The position numbers and the translations under genes were made by a program. From Marinibium conchae (GTDB lineage: Bacteria > Pseudomonadota > Gammaproteobacteria > Enterobacterales > Alteromonadaceae), in assembly GCF_015595035.1 (NCBI RefSeq), contig NZ_JADNRN010000001.1:1054001-1118000 (forward strand): DNA of 64,000 nucleotides, written 5' to 3'. Under the pieces are notes generated by a model. That model did no database searches. It was not told where the DNA came from and saw only the letters and a program-made list of their open reading frames with translations. Shown here one piece after another: positions 17,216-27,397 of this stretch; position 1 is the first letter of the stretch; every line of letters starts with the position of its first letter.

Positions 17216-18670
17216 ATGACTAGTATTACTTGCTTTAAGGCCTACGACATTCGAGGCAAACTGATTGACCAACTGACAGAATCAATTGCTTATCGGATCG
17301 GAAGAGCCTTTGCTGAAGAGCTACAAGCACGACAAGTTGTGGTCGGTGCTGATGCCAGAAAAACCTCTCTTCCTCTCAAACTGGCGCTGTCTGCTGGCCT
17401 TATCGATGGTGGAGCCAAAGTACTTGATTTGGGCATGTGTGGCACTGAAGAGATCTATTTTGCTACCAAACACTTGGGCGTTGATGGCGGAATTGAGGTA
17501 ACAGCATCTCATAACCCGATTGACTATAATGGTATGAAGTTCGTAAAAGCAGGTTCGGTTCCTATTTCTGGTGATACTGGCCTATTTGCGATTCGTGATA
17601 AAGCGCAAAGTTATGATGAAATGAATATACAAGCTCGCCTAATTGCTTTTAGTGGTGCAGAGATTGTCAGTGATGAAGACTTCCTTGAGGGGCAACATTC
17701 GATAAAGCCAATCAAGCTGCTTGAAACTCGACAATATGAACGAGTCAGTTGCGTGAATGATTATGTTCTCCACCTCAGCGAGTATATTGATTATACCAAG
17801 TTGAAGCCTTTAAAACTGGTCGTAAATGCTGGGAATGGCAGTGCGGGTCCAGCTTTGGATGCTATTGAGCTTTTTTTCAAGCATCAAAATGTGCCAGTAG
17901 AGTTCATTAAAGTACACCATGATGTTGATGGTAATTTTCCTAATGGCATCCCAAACCCATTACTTCCTGAAAACCGCTCAGCAACGGCTGAGGCCGTTAA
18001 AGCCAGTAATGCTGATATGGGGATCGCTTGGGACGGGGACTTCGACCGTTGTTTCTTATTTGATGAGAAAGGTGACTTTGTCGAGGGTTACTACATCGTC
18101 GGTTTATTGGCTCAAGCCTTCCTAGCAAAGGAGTCGGGTGCTAAAATTATTTATGACCCTCGGGTGTATTGGAATACTGAAGAAATTGTCACTAACAACA
18201 ATGGTAAGCCAATTAAAAGTAAAACTGGTCATGCATTTATCAAAGAGAGAATGCGCAAGGAAGATGCAGTGTATGGTGGCGAAATGAGCGCACACCATTA
18301 TTTCCGAGATTTTGCTTACTGTGATTCGGGTATGATCCCGTGGTTGTTGGTTGCTGAGCTTATTAGTTCGACTGGAAAGCCACTGTCGGCATTAGTTCAA
18401 GAGCGAATAGCGGCATTTCCGTCTTCTGGGGAAATCAATTCTACGGTTGAAAATGCTGGCTTAACAATTAAGAAAATAGTTGAGCACTATGAGTCTGCAG
18501 CAAGCGCTATTGATAAGACTGATGGCATAGGGATGGAGTTTGGGAACTGGCGTTTTAATCTGAGAAAATCAAATACCGAGCCAGTGATTCGCTTAAACGT
18601 GGAGTCAAAAGGTGACATTGCGTTAATGGAAGAGAAAACAAATGAGTTAGTTGCCTTAATTCGCTCATAA
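17216..18670 (+). CDS. manB: Phosphomannomutase
   Basis: Interconverts mannose-6-phosphate and mannose-1-phosphate, supplying manC. It is an alpha-D-phosphohexomutase of 484 residues. The phosphoserine loop is [13 protein letters not shown] (S98), the magnesium loop is WDGDFDRC (about residue 264), the sugar-specificity loop is GEMSAHHYF, and the phosphate-binding [14 protein letters not shown] is near the C-terminus. GEMSAHHYF is the pattern of phosphomannomutase/phosphoglucomutase proteins. It ends in a strong terminator shared with the convergent DUF3429 gene. Confidence 0.95.
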   Translation: MTSITCFKAYDIRGKLIDQLTESIAYRIGRAFAEELQARQVVVGADARKTSLPLKLALSAGLIDGGAKVLDLGMCGTEEIYFATKHLGVDGGIEVTASHNPIDYNGMKFVKAGSVPISGDTGLFAIRDKAQSYDEMNIQARLIAFSGAEIVSDEDFLEGQHSIKPIKLLETRQYERVSCVNDYVLHLSEYIDYTKLKPLKLVVNAGNGSAGPALDAIELFFKHQNVPVEFIKVHHDVDGNFPNGIPNPLLPENRSATAEAVKASNADMGIAWDGDFDRCFLFDEKGDFVEGYYIVGLLAQAFLAKESGAKIIYDPRVYWNTEEIVTNNNGKPIKSKTGHAFIKERMRKEDAVYGGEMSAHHYFRDFAYCDSGMIPWLLVAELISSTGKPLSALVQERIAAFPSSGEINSTVENAGLTIKKIVEHYESAASAIDKTDGIGMEFGNWRFNLRKSNTEPVIRLNVESKGDIALMEEKTNELVALIRS

Positions 18671-18698
18671 CAAGCTGTGTTTTAAAGTTTAAAGTTTA

Positions 18699-18724
18699 AA
18701 GGGAAGCATCTGCTTCCCTTTTTT
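18699..18724. terminator. Strong terminator between manB and the DUF3429 gene
   Basis: GGGAAGCA (18701-18708) and TGCTTCCC (18711-18718) are perfect arms with A residues before and a run of T after, so it can work in both directions. Confidence 0.85.
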
Positions 18725-19139
18725 ATAGCATCGCCATGGCGAGGTGAGAAAACACCACCACTGTTGTAAGGATTATGCGCAATTTTGTATACGCGATGAT
18801 CTTCTGCTTTTCCAGTACAAGCACGTGTTTGTCATACATCAGAATCGCAATGAAGGCGGATGATAGGCAGGCTAAGAGTATGTTTCCACTTAAAAATACA
18901 AGACTTAGCCAAGCGATAATGCTGGGTAGCATTGCGACGTAGAGTTGATGATTCGTTCGGTTGTTTTGTAGGGCGTCGTACCAATGAATGCCACCAAAAA
19001 AAGACAGAATAATGGCGGAGTACTGAACAAAATATTGATATGCGTAGATATTATTTAAAAAGTCAGTGTGCGCTAACAGTGGAATCCCTATAAACGGCAA
19101 GAGTCCCGCGTAACCTAAGATCCAAAATTGTTTGTTCAT
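18723..19139 (-). CDS. DUF3429 family membrane protein
   Basis: A 138-residue protein with four predicted membrane helices. The pattern GYAGLLPFIGIP followed by YSAIILSFFGGIHWYDAL is the hallmark of DUF3429, an uncharacterised inner-membrane family. It is monocistronic: the repeat region at 19140-19444 lies upstream, and it converges on manB. The function is unknown. Confidence 0.85.
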   Translation of the reverse strand: MNKQFWILGYAGLLPFIGIPLLAHTDFLNNIYAYQYFVQYSAIILSFFGGIHWYDALQNNRTNHQLYVAMLPSIIAWLSLVFLSGNILLACLSSAFIAILMYDKHVLVLEKQKIIAYTKLRIILTTVVVFSHLAMAML

Positions 19140-19182
19140 ATCAGTCTCATCTTAAAGTGTTAAACCGTGTAAGTTTGCGAAG

Positions 19183-19390
19183 ATGCACCCCTCACTTGCT
19201 TTTGTGCATGAGTTAGGCAATCGAGGGATACACAAACACTTATTCAAACACGCTTTTCGTCATCCTAACCGCTCACAAAGGCCATCCATGGCCTTCGAAG
19301 GTTTGCCTAAGTGTTTATGCACCCCTCACTTGCTTTTGTGCAGCAGTCATGCAATCAAGGGATACACAAACACTTATTCAAACAGGCTTT
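19183..19390. repeat. Pair of 74-bp direct repeats with inverted ends
   Basis: Bases 19183-19256 and 19317-19390 are aligned copies (68 of 74 identical), 134 bp apart. The second copy is bounded by imperfect terminal inverted repeats: TAAGTGTTTATGCACCCC (19308-19325) against GGGATACACAAACACTTA (19359-19376), 15 of 18 pairing. A near-perfect palindrome AAGGCCATCCATGGCCTT lies between the copies (around 19278-19295). The whole 305-bp gap between the DUF3429 gene and gltA is filled by this element plus the gltA terminator. It has no coding capacity I believe. It looks like a short palindromic mobile repeat (MITE or REP-like), family unknown. Confidence 0.75.
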
Positions 19391-19401
19391 GTTTTGTTTA
19401 C

Positions 19402-19430
19402 AAAAAAAGCGCTCAAATGAGCGCTTTTTT
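19402..19430 (-). terminator. Terminator of gltA
   Basis: AAAAAAGCGCTCA (19403-19415) pairs perfectly with TGAGCGCTTTTTT (19418-19430) around a 2-nt centre. The A tract gives the U run for gltA transcription. The structure is symmetric and can serve both strands. Confidence 0.9.
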
Positions 19431-19444
19431 AGTTTGCATGACGC

Positions 19445-20725
19445 TTATTTGCCAAGTGGCGTATATTTGCGTTGTGCTTCACCAGTGTACAACTGACGAG
19501 GACGACCAATCTTTTGACCAGGCTGGCTCAACATTTCATGCCAATGTGAAATCCATCCTACCGTTCTCGATAGGGCGAATATACATGTGAACATGTTGGT
19601 TGGAATACCAATCGCTTTTAAGACAATGCCCGAGTAGAAGTCTACATTGGGGAAGAGCTTCTTCTCTGCGAAATAAGGGTCGCTTAGTGCAATGCGTTCA
19701 AGTTCCATTGCTACTTCGAGTAGTGGATCGTTTAGCTTCAACTCTTCAAGCACTTCGTGGCAGCTCTCGCGCATGACTGTTGCACGAGGGTCGTGATTTT
19801 TGTAGACACGATGGCCGAAACCCATTAAGCGGAACGGGTCTGCTTTGTCTTTCGCCCGTGCGATAAACTCAGGGATGCGATCAACAGTACCGATTTCTTC
19901 AAGCATTTGAAGGCAAGCTTCATTTGCGCCGCCATGAGCAGGCCCCCACAAAGATGCTACACCAGCAGCGATACAAGCGTAAGGGTTAGCGCCTGATGAA
20001 CCAGCAAGTCTAACCGTAGACGTTGAGGCATTTTGTTCGTGATCGGCATGAAGGATAAAGATTCTATCCATGGCACGTTCAACGGCAGGGCTAATCTTAT
20101 AGTCTTCTGCTGGAACAGAGAACATCATGTTTAAAAAGTTTGCTGCGTAGCTCAAATCATTTCGAGGATAAACGAAGGGCTGGCCAACATTGTACTTGTA
20201 ACACATGGCTACTAGCGTTGGCATTTTGGCTATCAAGCGATGCGCACTGCGCAGTCGTTGTTCTTCGCTATTAACATCCAAATCACTATGATAGAACGAG
20301 GACATCGCGCCAACAGTTCCGCAGAGCATAGCCATTGGGTGAGCGTCGTTTCTAAAACCATGAAAGAACATATTAATTTGTTCGTGCACCATGGTGTGAC
20401 GAGTAATCGTTTCTTTAAATGTTTGGTACTGAGCTTCATCCGGCGCGTCGCCGTGAAGAAGCATATGACATACTTCCAGATAGTCTGAATCGCGGGCTAA
20501 CTCATCAATCGGAAAACCACGATGAAGTAACACGCCTTCAGCACCGTCAATAAATGTAATTGACGATTCGCATGAACCTGTAGCCATAAAACCTGGGTCG
20601 AAAGTAAAGTAACCTTTTCCGCCAAGTGCTCTAATATCGATAACAGGGTGACCTGCTGTTCCAGTAAGTATTGGAAGTTCTACTTCTACATCACCTGCTT
20701 TTAAAATGGCTTTGTCTTGTGCCAT
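19445..20725 (-). CDS. gltA: Citrate synthase (type II)
   Basis: Condenses oxaloacetate and acetyl-CoA to citrate. The 426-residue protein has the catalytic residues at the same numbers as the E. coli hexameric, NADH-regulated enzyme: H264 (WGPAHGGAN), H305 (GFGHRVYK) and D362 (PNVDFYSG). A GAGGAG ribosome site precedes the ATG. It is divergent from sdhC across 403 bp, the same arrangement as in E. coli. Confidence 0.97.
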   Translation of the reverse strand: MAQDKAILKAGDVEVELPILTGTAGHPVIDIRALGGKGYFTFDPGFMATGSCESSITFIDGAEGVLLHRGFPIDELARDSDYLEVCHMLLHGDAPDEAQYQTFKETITRHTMVHEQINMFFHGFRNDAHPMAMLCGTVGAMSSFYHSDLDVNSEEQRLRSAHRLIAKMPTLVAMCYKYNVGQPFVYPRNDLSYAANFLNMMFSVPAEDYKISPAVERAMDRIFILHADHEQNASTSTVRLAGSSGANPYACIAAGVASLWGPAHGGANEACLQMLEEIGTVDRIPEFIARAKDKADPFRLMGFGHRVYKNHDPRATVMRESCHEVLEELKLNDPLLEVAMELERIALSDPYFAEKKLFPNVDFYSGIVLKAIGIPTNMFTCIFALSRTVGWISHWHEMLSQPGQKIGRPRQLYTGEAQRKYTPLGK

Positions 20726-21128
20726 GCATTAATCTCCTCATTAATTTCCTAATTTAACGTTGTAAACGGCAAAATTGTTCAAAACATTAAAAAAGTGGCG
20801 CTATTTGTACTGCTATTGTAGTAGTAAGTCAATTTAAATGCACATTGGATTAATAAATATTCTATATTTACCGTTAATATACGGGTAGCAACTTTTGTTT
20901 ACGACTAAAGGCTTAATAAGCAACAAAAAATTGTATTTTCGCAGGTGGATTGGTATATTCAACGGCGCTGGGAACTAGCTGCTGAAAGCGCTTATTTTAA
21001 GCAACAATACATTCACAAATAGTTAACAAAAATAAGGGCGTTAAATCGCTCCAATTAGCATTACACATAACTCGGGTAAGGCCTGCACAAAAGTACAACT
21101 TACCCAGGAACACTACGGGCATATTATT
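20726..21128. promoter_or_regulatory. Divergent gltA / sdhC control region
   Basis: A 403-bp AT-rich gap holding the promoters of gltA and sdhCDAB. I could not assign firm -35/-10 boxes or ArcA/CRP sites. The only clear structure is an inverted repeat in the sdhC leader: GGGTAAG (21074-21080) and CTTACCC (21099-21105), with an inner TG-AC/GT-CA pairing, 24 nt before the sdhC start. Confidence 0.6.
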
Positions 21129-21503
21129 GTGAAGAAACAAAGACCGGTAAACTTAGAGCTAAATACCATTAGCTTCCCTCCAACAGCGATAGCTTCTATC
21201 CTCCACCGTGTAACGGGTGTTGCGATGTTTTTTGCATTGTTATTCGTTATTTATGCGTGGGCGACTTCTGTTGCGTCACTTGAAGGCTACAACTCTGTAT
21301 TAGGTATGATGGATGCTTGGTACGGCAAAATTATAACCATAGGCACGGTTTCGGCCCTCGCTTACCACATAATCGGTGGCGTGCGTCATGTCATTATGGA
21401 CATGGGTTTTTGGGAAGAATTAGATTCTGGAAATTCGAGCGCGAAAATAGCCATTGCCCTATGGGTTGTGGTTACAATTGGTTTAGGAGTTGTATTATGG
21501 TAA
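21129..21503 (+). CDS. sdhC: Succinate dehydrogenase cytochrome b556 subunit
   Basis: Membrane anchor of complex II, holding heme b and part of the quinone site. The 124-residue protein begins KKQRPVNLELNTISFPPTAIASILHRVTG and has three membrane helices. H80 in AYHIIGGVRH matches the axial heme ligand. The start is a GTG (21129) supported by family alignment; the ribosome site is poor. The end overlaps the sdhD start by 7 bp, indicating coupled translation. Confidence 0.95.
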   Translation: MKKQRPVNLELNTISFPPTAIASILHRVTGVAMFFALLFVIYAWATSVASLEGYNSVLGMMDAWYGKIITIGTVSALAYHIIGGVRHVIMDMGFWEELDSGNSSAKIAIALWVVVTIGLGVVLW

Positions 21504-21844
21504 CTAATCAAGCATCAATTAAACGAAATGGTGTGCAAGACTACGTGTCACTTCGTGCTACTGCAGCGATTATCACAGCGTTCACACTTTTTATGATTTA
21601 TTTCTTTATTGCAACACCTGTTGTTAGCTTCGAAGTATGGCAAGGTCTGTTTGCAAATATCTACATGAAAGCTTTTACGCTAGCTACATTGATCTCAATT
21701 ATGATTCATGTGCGTATAGGACTGTGGCAAGTCTTAACAGACTACATCAAGCCAGCTGGTCTACGCGCCGGTCTTCAATATGTTCTTAATCTAATTGCAT
21801 TTGCGTATGTTGCAGTAGGTCTATTCGTTTTGTGGGGTGTTTAA
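21497..21844 (+). CDS. sdhD: Succinate dehydrogenase membrane anchor subunit SdhD
   Basis: The second membrane anchor of complex II, 115 residues, three helices. The heme ligand candidate is H71 (MIHVRIGLW), and D82-Y83 match the quinone-site pair of E. coli SdhD. The true start is the ATG at 21497, inside the last codons of sdhC; a longer open frame from 21317 is only read-through of the sdhC region in another frame. The stop lies 1 bp before the sdhA ATG. Confidence 0.94.
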   Translation: MVTNQASIKRNGVQDYVSLRATAAIITAFTLFMIYFFIATPVVSFEVWQGLFANIYMKAFTLATLISIMIHVRIGLWQVLTDYIKPAGLRAGLQYVLNLIAFAYVAVGLFVLWGV

Positions 21845-21845
21845 T

Positions 21846-23618
21846 ATGAGTTTACCCGTTCATGAGTTTGACGCGGTAGTCATCGGTGCAGGCGGCGCAG
21901 GTATGCGTGCAGCTTTGCAAATTTCTGAATCTGGAAAGTCTTGCGCTTTATTGTCAAAAGTTTTTCCAACACGTTCTCATACGGTATCTGCTCAAGGTGG
22001 TATTACCGTTGCTTTAGGTAATTCCCATGAAGACAATTGGGAATGGCACATGTATGACACCGTAAAAGGGTCTGATTACATTGGCGACCAAGAAGCAATT
22101 GAATATATGTGTAAAACTGGCCCTGAAGCCATCATTGAAATGGAAAACATGGGTTTACCTTTTTCGCGTACAGAAGAAGGCAAGGTATATCAGCGTCCAT
22201 TTGGTGGGCAGTCAAGAAACTTTGGTGGCGAGCAAGCTGCTCGTACAGCTGCTGCAGCAGACCGCACAGGTCATGCGTTGTTGCACCTACTTTACCAACA
22301 GAATGTTAAAAACCGCACTAAAGTATTCAGTGAGTGGTACGCATTAGATTTGGTTAAAAACCAGCAGGGCCAAGTTGTAGGGTGTACTGCCATTGATATC
22401 GAAACAGGCGAAGTCGTTTATTTCAAGTCGAAGGCTGTCGTGCTAGCAACTGGTGGTGCAGGGCGCATCTATGCGTCAACAACTAACGCTCACATCAATA
22501 CTGGTGACGGTGTTGGCATGGCGCTACGAGCCGGTGTTCCATTACAAGACATGGAAATGTGGCAGTTCCATCCAACGGGTATCGCTGGAGCGGGAACGCT
22601 AGTTACCGAAGGCTGTCGTGGAGAGGGTGGTTATCTTCTTAATAAAGACGGTGAACGTTTCATGGAGCGTTATGCGCCAAATGCTAAAGACTTAGCAGGT
22701 CGTGACGTAGTCGCTCGTTCGATGATGACCGAGATCCGCGAGGGTCGTGGTTGTGAAGGTCCATGGGGCACTCATATCAAACTCAAACTAGATCATTTGG
22801 GTAAAGATGTGCTTGAGTCAAGACTGCCAGGTATTCTTGAACTATCGAGAACCTTTGCTCACGTTGATCCAGTAAAAGAGCCTATTCCGGTAATACCAAC
22901 ATGTCACTATATGATGGGTGGTATTCCAACTAACGTTGATGGTCAAGTAATTACCGTTGATATCGACGGCAACGAAAGTAAAGTTGATGGCTTGTTTGCT
23001 TGTGGTGAGATTGCGTGTGTATCAGTGCACGGAGCTAACCGTTTGGGCGGTAACAGCCTACTAGATTTAGTTGTGTTCGGTCGCGCTACCGGTTTACACC
23101 TAGGCAAGAACATCGATGAGATTGAAGTGAAGAGTGATGCTTCGGCGTCTGATTTGGAAGCTACCATGGCGAGATTTAATCGCTGGGAAAGCTCTGAAAA
23201 AGGTAAAGGCGAAGATCCAGTACAAATCAAGAAAGATATGCAGCAATGCATGCAACTTAACTTCTCAGTATTCCGTGAAGGCGATGCAATGGCTGAAGGC
23301 CTGAAGGAACTGAAAGAAATCCGCGAGCGTCTGCAAAATGCCCGTTTAGATGATAAGAGTTCTGACTTCAATACTCAGCGTATTGAGTGCCTGGAGCTAG
23401 ACAATCTTATGGAAACTGCTTACAGCACCGCGGTAGCAGCAAACTTTAGAACTGAAAGTCGTGGCGCTCATAGTCGTTTCGATTTTCCAGAGCGTGATGA
23501 CGAAAACTGGTTGTGCCACAGCGTATATCTTCCAGAAAGTGAATCAATGCGCAAACGTGACGTGAATATGGCACCGAAGCTTCGTGAAGCCTTCCCGCCG
23601 AAAGTACGTTCATATTAA
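21846..23618 (+). CDS. sdhA: Succinate dehydrogenase flavoprotein subunit
   Basis: The catalytic, covalently flavinylated subunit of complex II oxidising succinate to fumarate. 590 residues from the ATG at 21846 (a GTG three codons earlier is not used). It has the FAD-binding [14 protein letters not shown], the flavin-linked histidine H45 in [11 protein letters not shown], the active-site HPTGIAGAG and GCRGEGGYL stretches and the capping-domain RDVVARSM. It is tightly packed in the sdhCDAB operon. Confidence 0.98.
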   Translation: MSLPVHEFDAVVIGAGGAGMRAALQISESGKSCALLSKVFPTRSHTVSAQGGITVALGNSHEDNWEWHMYDTVKGSDYIGDQEAIEYMCKTGPEAIIEMENMGLPFSRTEEGKVYQRPFGGQSRNFGGEQAARTAAAADRTGHALLHLLYQQNVKNRTKVFSEWYALDLVKNQQGQVVGCTAIDIETGEVVYFKSKAVVLATGGAGRIYASTTNAHINTGDGVGMALRAGVPLQDMEMWQFHPTGIAGAGTLVTEGCRGEGGYLLNKDGERFMERYAPNAKDLAGRDVVARSMMTEIREGRGCEGPWGTHIKLKLDHLGKDVLESRLPGILELSRTFAHVDPVKEPIPVIPTCHYMMGGIPTNVDGQVITVDIDGNESKVDGLFACGEIACVSVHGANRLGGNSLLDLVVFGRATGLHLGKNIDEIEVKSDASASDLEATMARFNRWESSEKGKGEDPVQIKKDMQQCMQLNFSVFREGDAMAEGLKELKEIRERLQNARLDDKSSDFNTQRIECLELDNLMETAYSTAVAANFRTESRGAHSRFDFPERDDENWLCHSVYLPESESMRKRDVNMAPKLREAFPPKVRSY

Positions 23619-23632
23619 TAGGAGTTATCATT

Positions 23633-24343
23633 ATGAAGTTAGATTTTTCGATTTATCGATATAACCCAGATGTAGATGATGCACCTAAGATGCAAGACTA
23701 TCAGTTAGAGGTCGAAGAAGGCCAAGACATGATGGTTCTTGACGCTTTGATTGCATTAAAGGAAGAAGATCCTACTTTATCATTCCGTCGCTCGTGCCGA
23801 GAAGGTGTATGCGGCTCAGATGGCATGAACATGAATGGTAAGAACGGACTTGCATGCATAACGCCACTATCTGCACTAGGAAAGGGCAAGGTAGTCGTTC
23901 GTCCATTGCCTGGATTGCCAGTAGTGCGTGACTTAGTTGTGGATATGACACAGTTCTACACGCAGTATGAGAAAATTAAACCCTTCTTAATCAATGATAG
24001 CAAACAGCCGCCGGCAAGAGAGCATTTACAGTCTCAAGAAGACAGAGCCAAGCTAGATGGTTTGTACGAATGTATACTTTGCGCATGTTGTTCAACATCA
24101 TGCCCATCGTTCTGGTGGAACCCTGACAAGTTTATTGGCCCAGCTGGCTTACTTCATGCATATCGTTTTTTGATTGATTCAAGAGATACGGCGACAGAAG
24201 AGCGTCTTAATGATTTAGACGATGCATTTAGCGTGTTTAGGTGCCATGGCATAATGAACTGCGTAAGTGTTTGCCCGAAAGGCTTGAACCCAACAAAAGC
24301 AATTGGACAAATAAAGTCCATGCTATTGCAAAGGGCTGTTTAG
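23633..24343 (+). CDS. sdhB: Succinate dehydrogenase iron-sulfur subunit
   Basis: Electron-transfer subunit with three clusters. [2Fe-2S] ligands are C55, C60, D63 and C75; the [4Fe-4S] and [3Fe-4S] ligands are C147, C150, C153, C157, C204, C210 and C214. This is the enteric pattern, including the aspartate ligand. Length is 236, with an AGGAG site before the ATG. It is followed by a terminator that separates sdhCDAB from sucAB. Confidence 0.97.
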   Translation: MKLDFSIYRYNPDVDDAPKMQDYQLEVEEGQDMMVLDALIALKEEDPTLSFRRSCREGVCGSDGMNMNGKNGLACITPLSALGKGKVVVRPLPGLPVVRDLVVDMTQFYTQYEKIKPFLINDSKQPPAREHLQSQEDRAKLDGLYECILCACCSTSCPSFWWNPDKFIGPAGLLHAYRFLIDSRDTATEERLNDLDDAFSVFRCHGIMNCVSVCPKGLNPTKAIGQIKSMLLQRAV

Positions 24344-24380
24344 TGCCATTCGGTCAAAGTGTTTGATACGTATATAACTA

Positions 24381-24413
24381 AATAGCTATTCCGGAAGGAA
24401 TGGCTATTTTTTT
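24381..24413 (+). terminator. Terminator between sdhB and sucA
   Basis: AATAGCTATTCC (24381-24392) pairs with GGAATGGCTATT (24397-24408; one U-G) around GGAA, then seven T. sucA therefore probably has its own promoter in the 155 bp that follow. Confidence 0.85.
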
Positions 24414-24568
24414 ATGTGTAAAGATAAAAAAATAGCTTATTAGATAGGTTATTATGACGATATATACCATTATAGTCGAAGGTATTCGTCTAAAGCTGTA
24501 AAAGTCAATTTACAAAAAGAATCTACATAGAATACAATATACTTAACTTTTAATATCAAGGCTAAATA

Positions 24569-27391
24569 ATGCAAGATAGCGTGATGAAAGCATGGTGGGA
24601 ATCGTCCCACATGGCGGGAGGTAATGCCGCTTACATCGAAGAGATGTACGAGGCTTATCTTGAAGATCCACAACGTGTCCCAGAAAACTGGAAAGTCACA
24701 TTCGACGGTTTACCCAAAGTTGATGGTGTAGAAGTCGAGACCAACCACACGCAAATTAAGGCCGATTTTAAACACATGGCATCGCTTGGGCCTGCTGCGC
24801 GCTTCAGTGCGTCAGGTGCTTCTAGCGACGTTCAAAGTGATGAGCGTCAGGTAAAAGTACTTCAACTTATCAATGCCTATCGCTTCAGAGGCCACCAGGC
24901 TGCGAATATTGATCCACTCGGATTATGGAAGCAACCTAGAGTACGTGATTTGGAATTGTCTCATCATAATCTGTCTGAGAGCGATTTTGATGCCATGTTT
25001 AACTTGGGTTCTTACGCCGTAAACGCAGAGAAAATGGGCTTGGGTGATTTATATAAGTCGCTCAATAGAACTTATTGCGGCTCGATCGGTAGTGAATACA
25101 TGCACATAACCGACACTGAGCAAAAGCGTTGGTTACAACAACGCATTGAGTCAGTTGAAGCTAAGCCAACAATTACACGCGACGAAAAAGTCAAAATCCT
25201 TAAAGGTCTTATCGCTGCTGATGGTATGGAGAAATACCTTGGCTCAAAATTTACAGGTGCAAAACGCTTTTCATTAGAAGGTGGCGATGCACTTATCCCA
25301 ATGCTGAAAGGCCTGATTCATGAAGCTGGAGCTGCAGGTGCTAAAGAAGTTGTTGTGGGCATGGCTCACCGAGGCCGATTAAATGTACTTGTGAATGTTT
25401 TAGGTAAAAACCCGTCAGTACTTTTCGATGAATTTGCTGGTAAGCATGATGATAGTCTCGGTGCTGGTGACGTAAAATATCATGCCGGTTTCTCTTCAGA
25501 TTTTGCTACTCCGGGCGGCAATGTTCATTTGGCACTTGCCTTCAACCCTTCGCATTTAGAAATTGTTAATCCAGTGGTAATGGGTTCAGTTAGGGCTCGA
25601 CTTGCGCGTCGCGAATGTGAAGATGGGTCAGCTGTATTACCAATCACTATTCATGGTGACTCTGCTATTGCTGGTCAAGGCGTTGTGCAAGAAACCTTTA
25701 ATATGTCGCAAACTCGTGGCTTCAAGGTAGGCGGAACAGTCCGCATTGTCATCAACAACCAAGTCGGTTTTACTACCTCTAATACCGAAGATACCCGTTC
25801 TACGCAATATTGTACGGATATTGCGAAAATGGTACAGGCACCTATCTTCCACGTAAATGCCGACGACCCAGAAGCGGTGATGTTTGTGACTAAGTTGGCA
25901 CTTGATTATCGTAACAAGTTCAAACGTGATGTGGTTATTGATTTAGTGTGTTATCGCCGACATGGCCACAATGAAGCTGATGAGCCAAACGCAACGCAGC
26001 CCTTAATGTATCAAAAAATTAAGAAGCATCCAGTGCCTCGCCAAATCTATGCGGAGCAACTTATTGCGGAAGGTAGCATAGAAAAGCACGAAATTGACAA
26101 GCTTGTTTCTGAGTACAGGGCTGCGCTTGACCATGGTGCATGTGTCGTCGAGGAGTGGAGACCGATGACTGAGCACTCAGTTGATTGGACTCCTTATATC
26201 GGTCATGACTGGGACGTCGGATACGATGCTAGCTTGAGCGTAGAGCGCATCAAAGAGTTGGGCGAAGCATTAATCCGCTTCCCTGAGCAGCATCGTCTGC
26301 AGTCTCGGGTGAATAAACTCTACCTCGACCGTAAAGCAATGGTTGAGGGCGAGAAAATGCTAGATTGGGGTATGGCAGAAAACCTTGCTTATGCTTCAAT
26401 ACTAGCTGAAAAGACAAATATCAGAATGACTGGGCAAGATTCAGGGCGCGGGACTTTTTTCCATCGTCATGCAGTATTGCACAATCAGGAAGATGGCAGC
26501 AGTTATATGCCGCTTCAAAATTTATCCGATGATCAAGGTCGCATAGAAATTTACGATTCTGTATTATCGGAAGAAGCGGTAATGGCCTTCGAATATGGTT
26601 TTGCTACCGCAGAGCCTTCTTGCCTTACAATATGGGAAGCACAGTTTGGTGATTTTGCGAACGGCGCCCAAGTGGTTTTTGACCAATTTTTATCGTCGGG
26701 TGAAGCAAAGTGGGGCCGTTTATGTGGCCTAACTATGCTATTGCCACATGGATATGAAGGTCAGGGCCCAGAGCACAGCTCTGCGCGCTTAGAACGCTTC
26801 TTGCAAATGTGTGCAGATCACAATTGGCAAGTATGTGTGCCTTCCACACCTGCTCAGGTTTATAACATGTTACGTCGACAGTCTGTTCGTCCAATGCGCA
26901 GACCGCTTATTGTAATGTCACCGAAATCACTATTACGCCACCCACTGGCGGTGTCTTCGATGGAAGAGCTAGCTGAGGGTGTGTTCCATAATGTAATAGA
27001 CGAGATAGATGATATAAACCCTGCTGATGTGAAGCGTGTCGTTATGTGCTCAGGTAAGGTTTATTACGATTTGTTAGAACAGCGTCGTAAAAACCAGCAA
27101 AGCGATATTGCTATAATTCGTATGGAACAACTTTACCCGTTCCCACAGGCTGAATTTGAATCTATTATGGCAAAATATGAGCACGTAACCGATTGGGTAT
27201 GGTGTCAAGAAGAGCCACAAAACCAAGGAGCATGGTATTGCAGTCAGCATCATTTCTGGCAGTCGATTCCTAAGGGCTCTAACCTAACATATGCCGGCCG
27301 CAAGGCATCAGCATCACCTGCTGTTGGCTACGTATCCGTTCACAATCAACAACAAAAAGCGTTGGTTGAAGACGCACTTACAATTAAATAA
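24569..27391 (+). CDS. sucA: 2-oxoglutarate dehydrogenase E1 component
   Basis: Thiamine-diphosphate-dependent decarboxylase of the 2-oxoglutarate dehydrogenase complex. The 940-residue protein has the N-terminal E2-binding region (YIEEMYEAYLEDPQRVPENW), the ThDP site region (VVVGMAHRGRLNVL, HGDSAIAGQGVVQE, VVIDLVCYRRHGHNEADEP) and the C-terminal transketolase-like part (LLPHGYEGQGPEHSSARLERFLQ). Full length. sucB follows after 6 bp. Confidence 0.98.
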   Translation: MQDSVMKAWWESSHMAGGNAAYIEEMYEAYLEDPQRVPENWKVTFDGLPKVDGVEVETNHTQIKADFKHMASLGPAARFSASGASSDVQSDERQVKVLQLINAYRFRGHQAANIDPLGLWKQPRVRDLELSHHNLSESDFDAMFNLGSYAVNAEKMGLGDLYKSLNRTYCGSIGSEYMHITDTEQKRWLQQRIESVEAKPTITRDEKVKILKGLIAADGMEKYLGSKFTGAKRFSLEGGDALIPMLKGLIHEAGAAGAKEVVVGMAHRGRLNVLVNVLGKNPSVLFDEFAGKHDDSLGAGDVKYHAGFSSDFATPGGNVHLALAFNPSHLEIVNPVVMGSVRARLARRECEDGSAVLPITIHGDSAIAGQGVVQETFNMSQTRGFKVGGTVRIVINNQVGFTTSNTEDTRSTQYCTDIAKMVQAPIFHVNADDPEAVMFVTKLALDYRNKFKRDVVIDLVCYRRHGHNEADEPNATQPLMYQKIKKHPVPRQIYAEQLIAEGSIEKHEIDKLVSEYRAALDHGACVVEEWRPMTEHSVDWTPYIGHDWDVGYDASLSVERIKELGEALIRFPEQHRLQSRVNKLYLDRKAMVEGEKMLDWGMAENLAYASILAEKTNIRMTGQDSGRGTFFHRHAVLHNQEDGSSYMPLQNLSDDQGRIEIYDSVLSEEAVMAFEYGFATAEPSCLTIWEAQFGDFANGAQVVFDQFLSSGEAKWGRLCGLTMLLPHGYEGQGPEHSSARLERFLQMCADHNWQVCVPSTPAQVYNMLRRQSVRPMRRPLIVMSPKSLLRHPLAVSSMEELAEGVFHNVIDEIDDINPADVKRVVMCSGKVYYDLLEQRRKNQQSDIAIIRMEQLYPFPQAEFESIMAKYEHVTDWVWCQEEPQNQGAWYCSQHHFWQSIPKGSNLTYAGRKASASPAVGYVSVHNQQQKALVEDALTIK

Positions 27392-27397
27392 GGAACC

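Noticed and set aside
19183-19590. Open frame of 135 codons before and into gltA (plus strand)
   Set aside because: It runs through the 74-bp repeats and the gltA terminator and is antisense to gltA; no family pattern.
21317-21496. N-terminal extension of sdhD by 60 codons
   Set aside because: It is out-of-frame translation of sdhC; SdhD homologues start at the ATG at 21497.
22943-23371. Minus-strand open frame of 142 codons inside sdhA
   Set aside because: Antisense to a fully conserved gene; low-complexity Ser/Arg-rich product typical of shadows.
24366-24373. ATACGTAT core, possible fifth LacI operator upstream of sucA
   Set aside because: Only the 8-bp core matches; the flanking TG/CA bases are missing and it lies just before the sdhB terminator, not in a promoter of the sugar locus.
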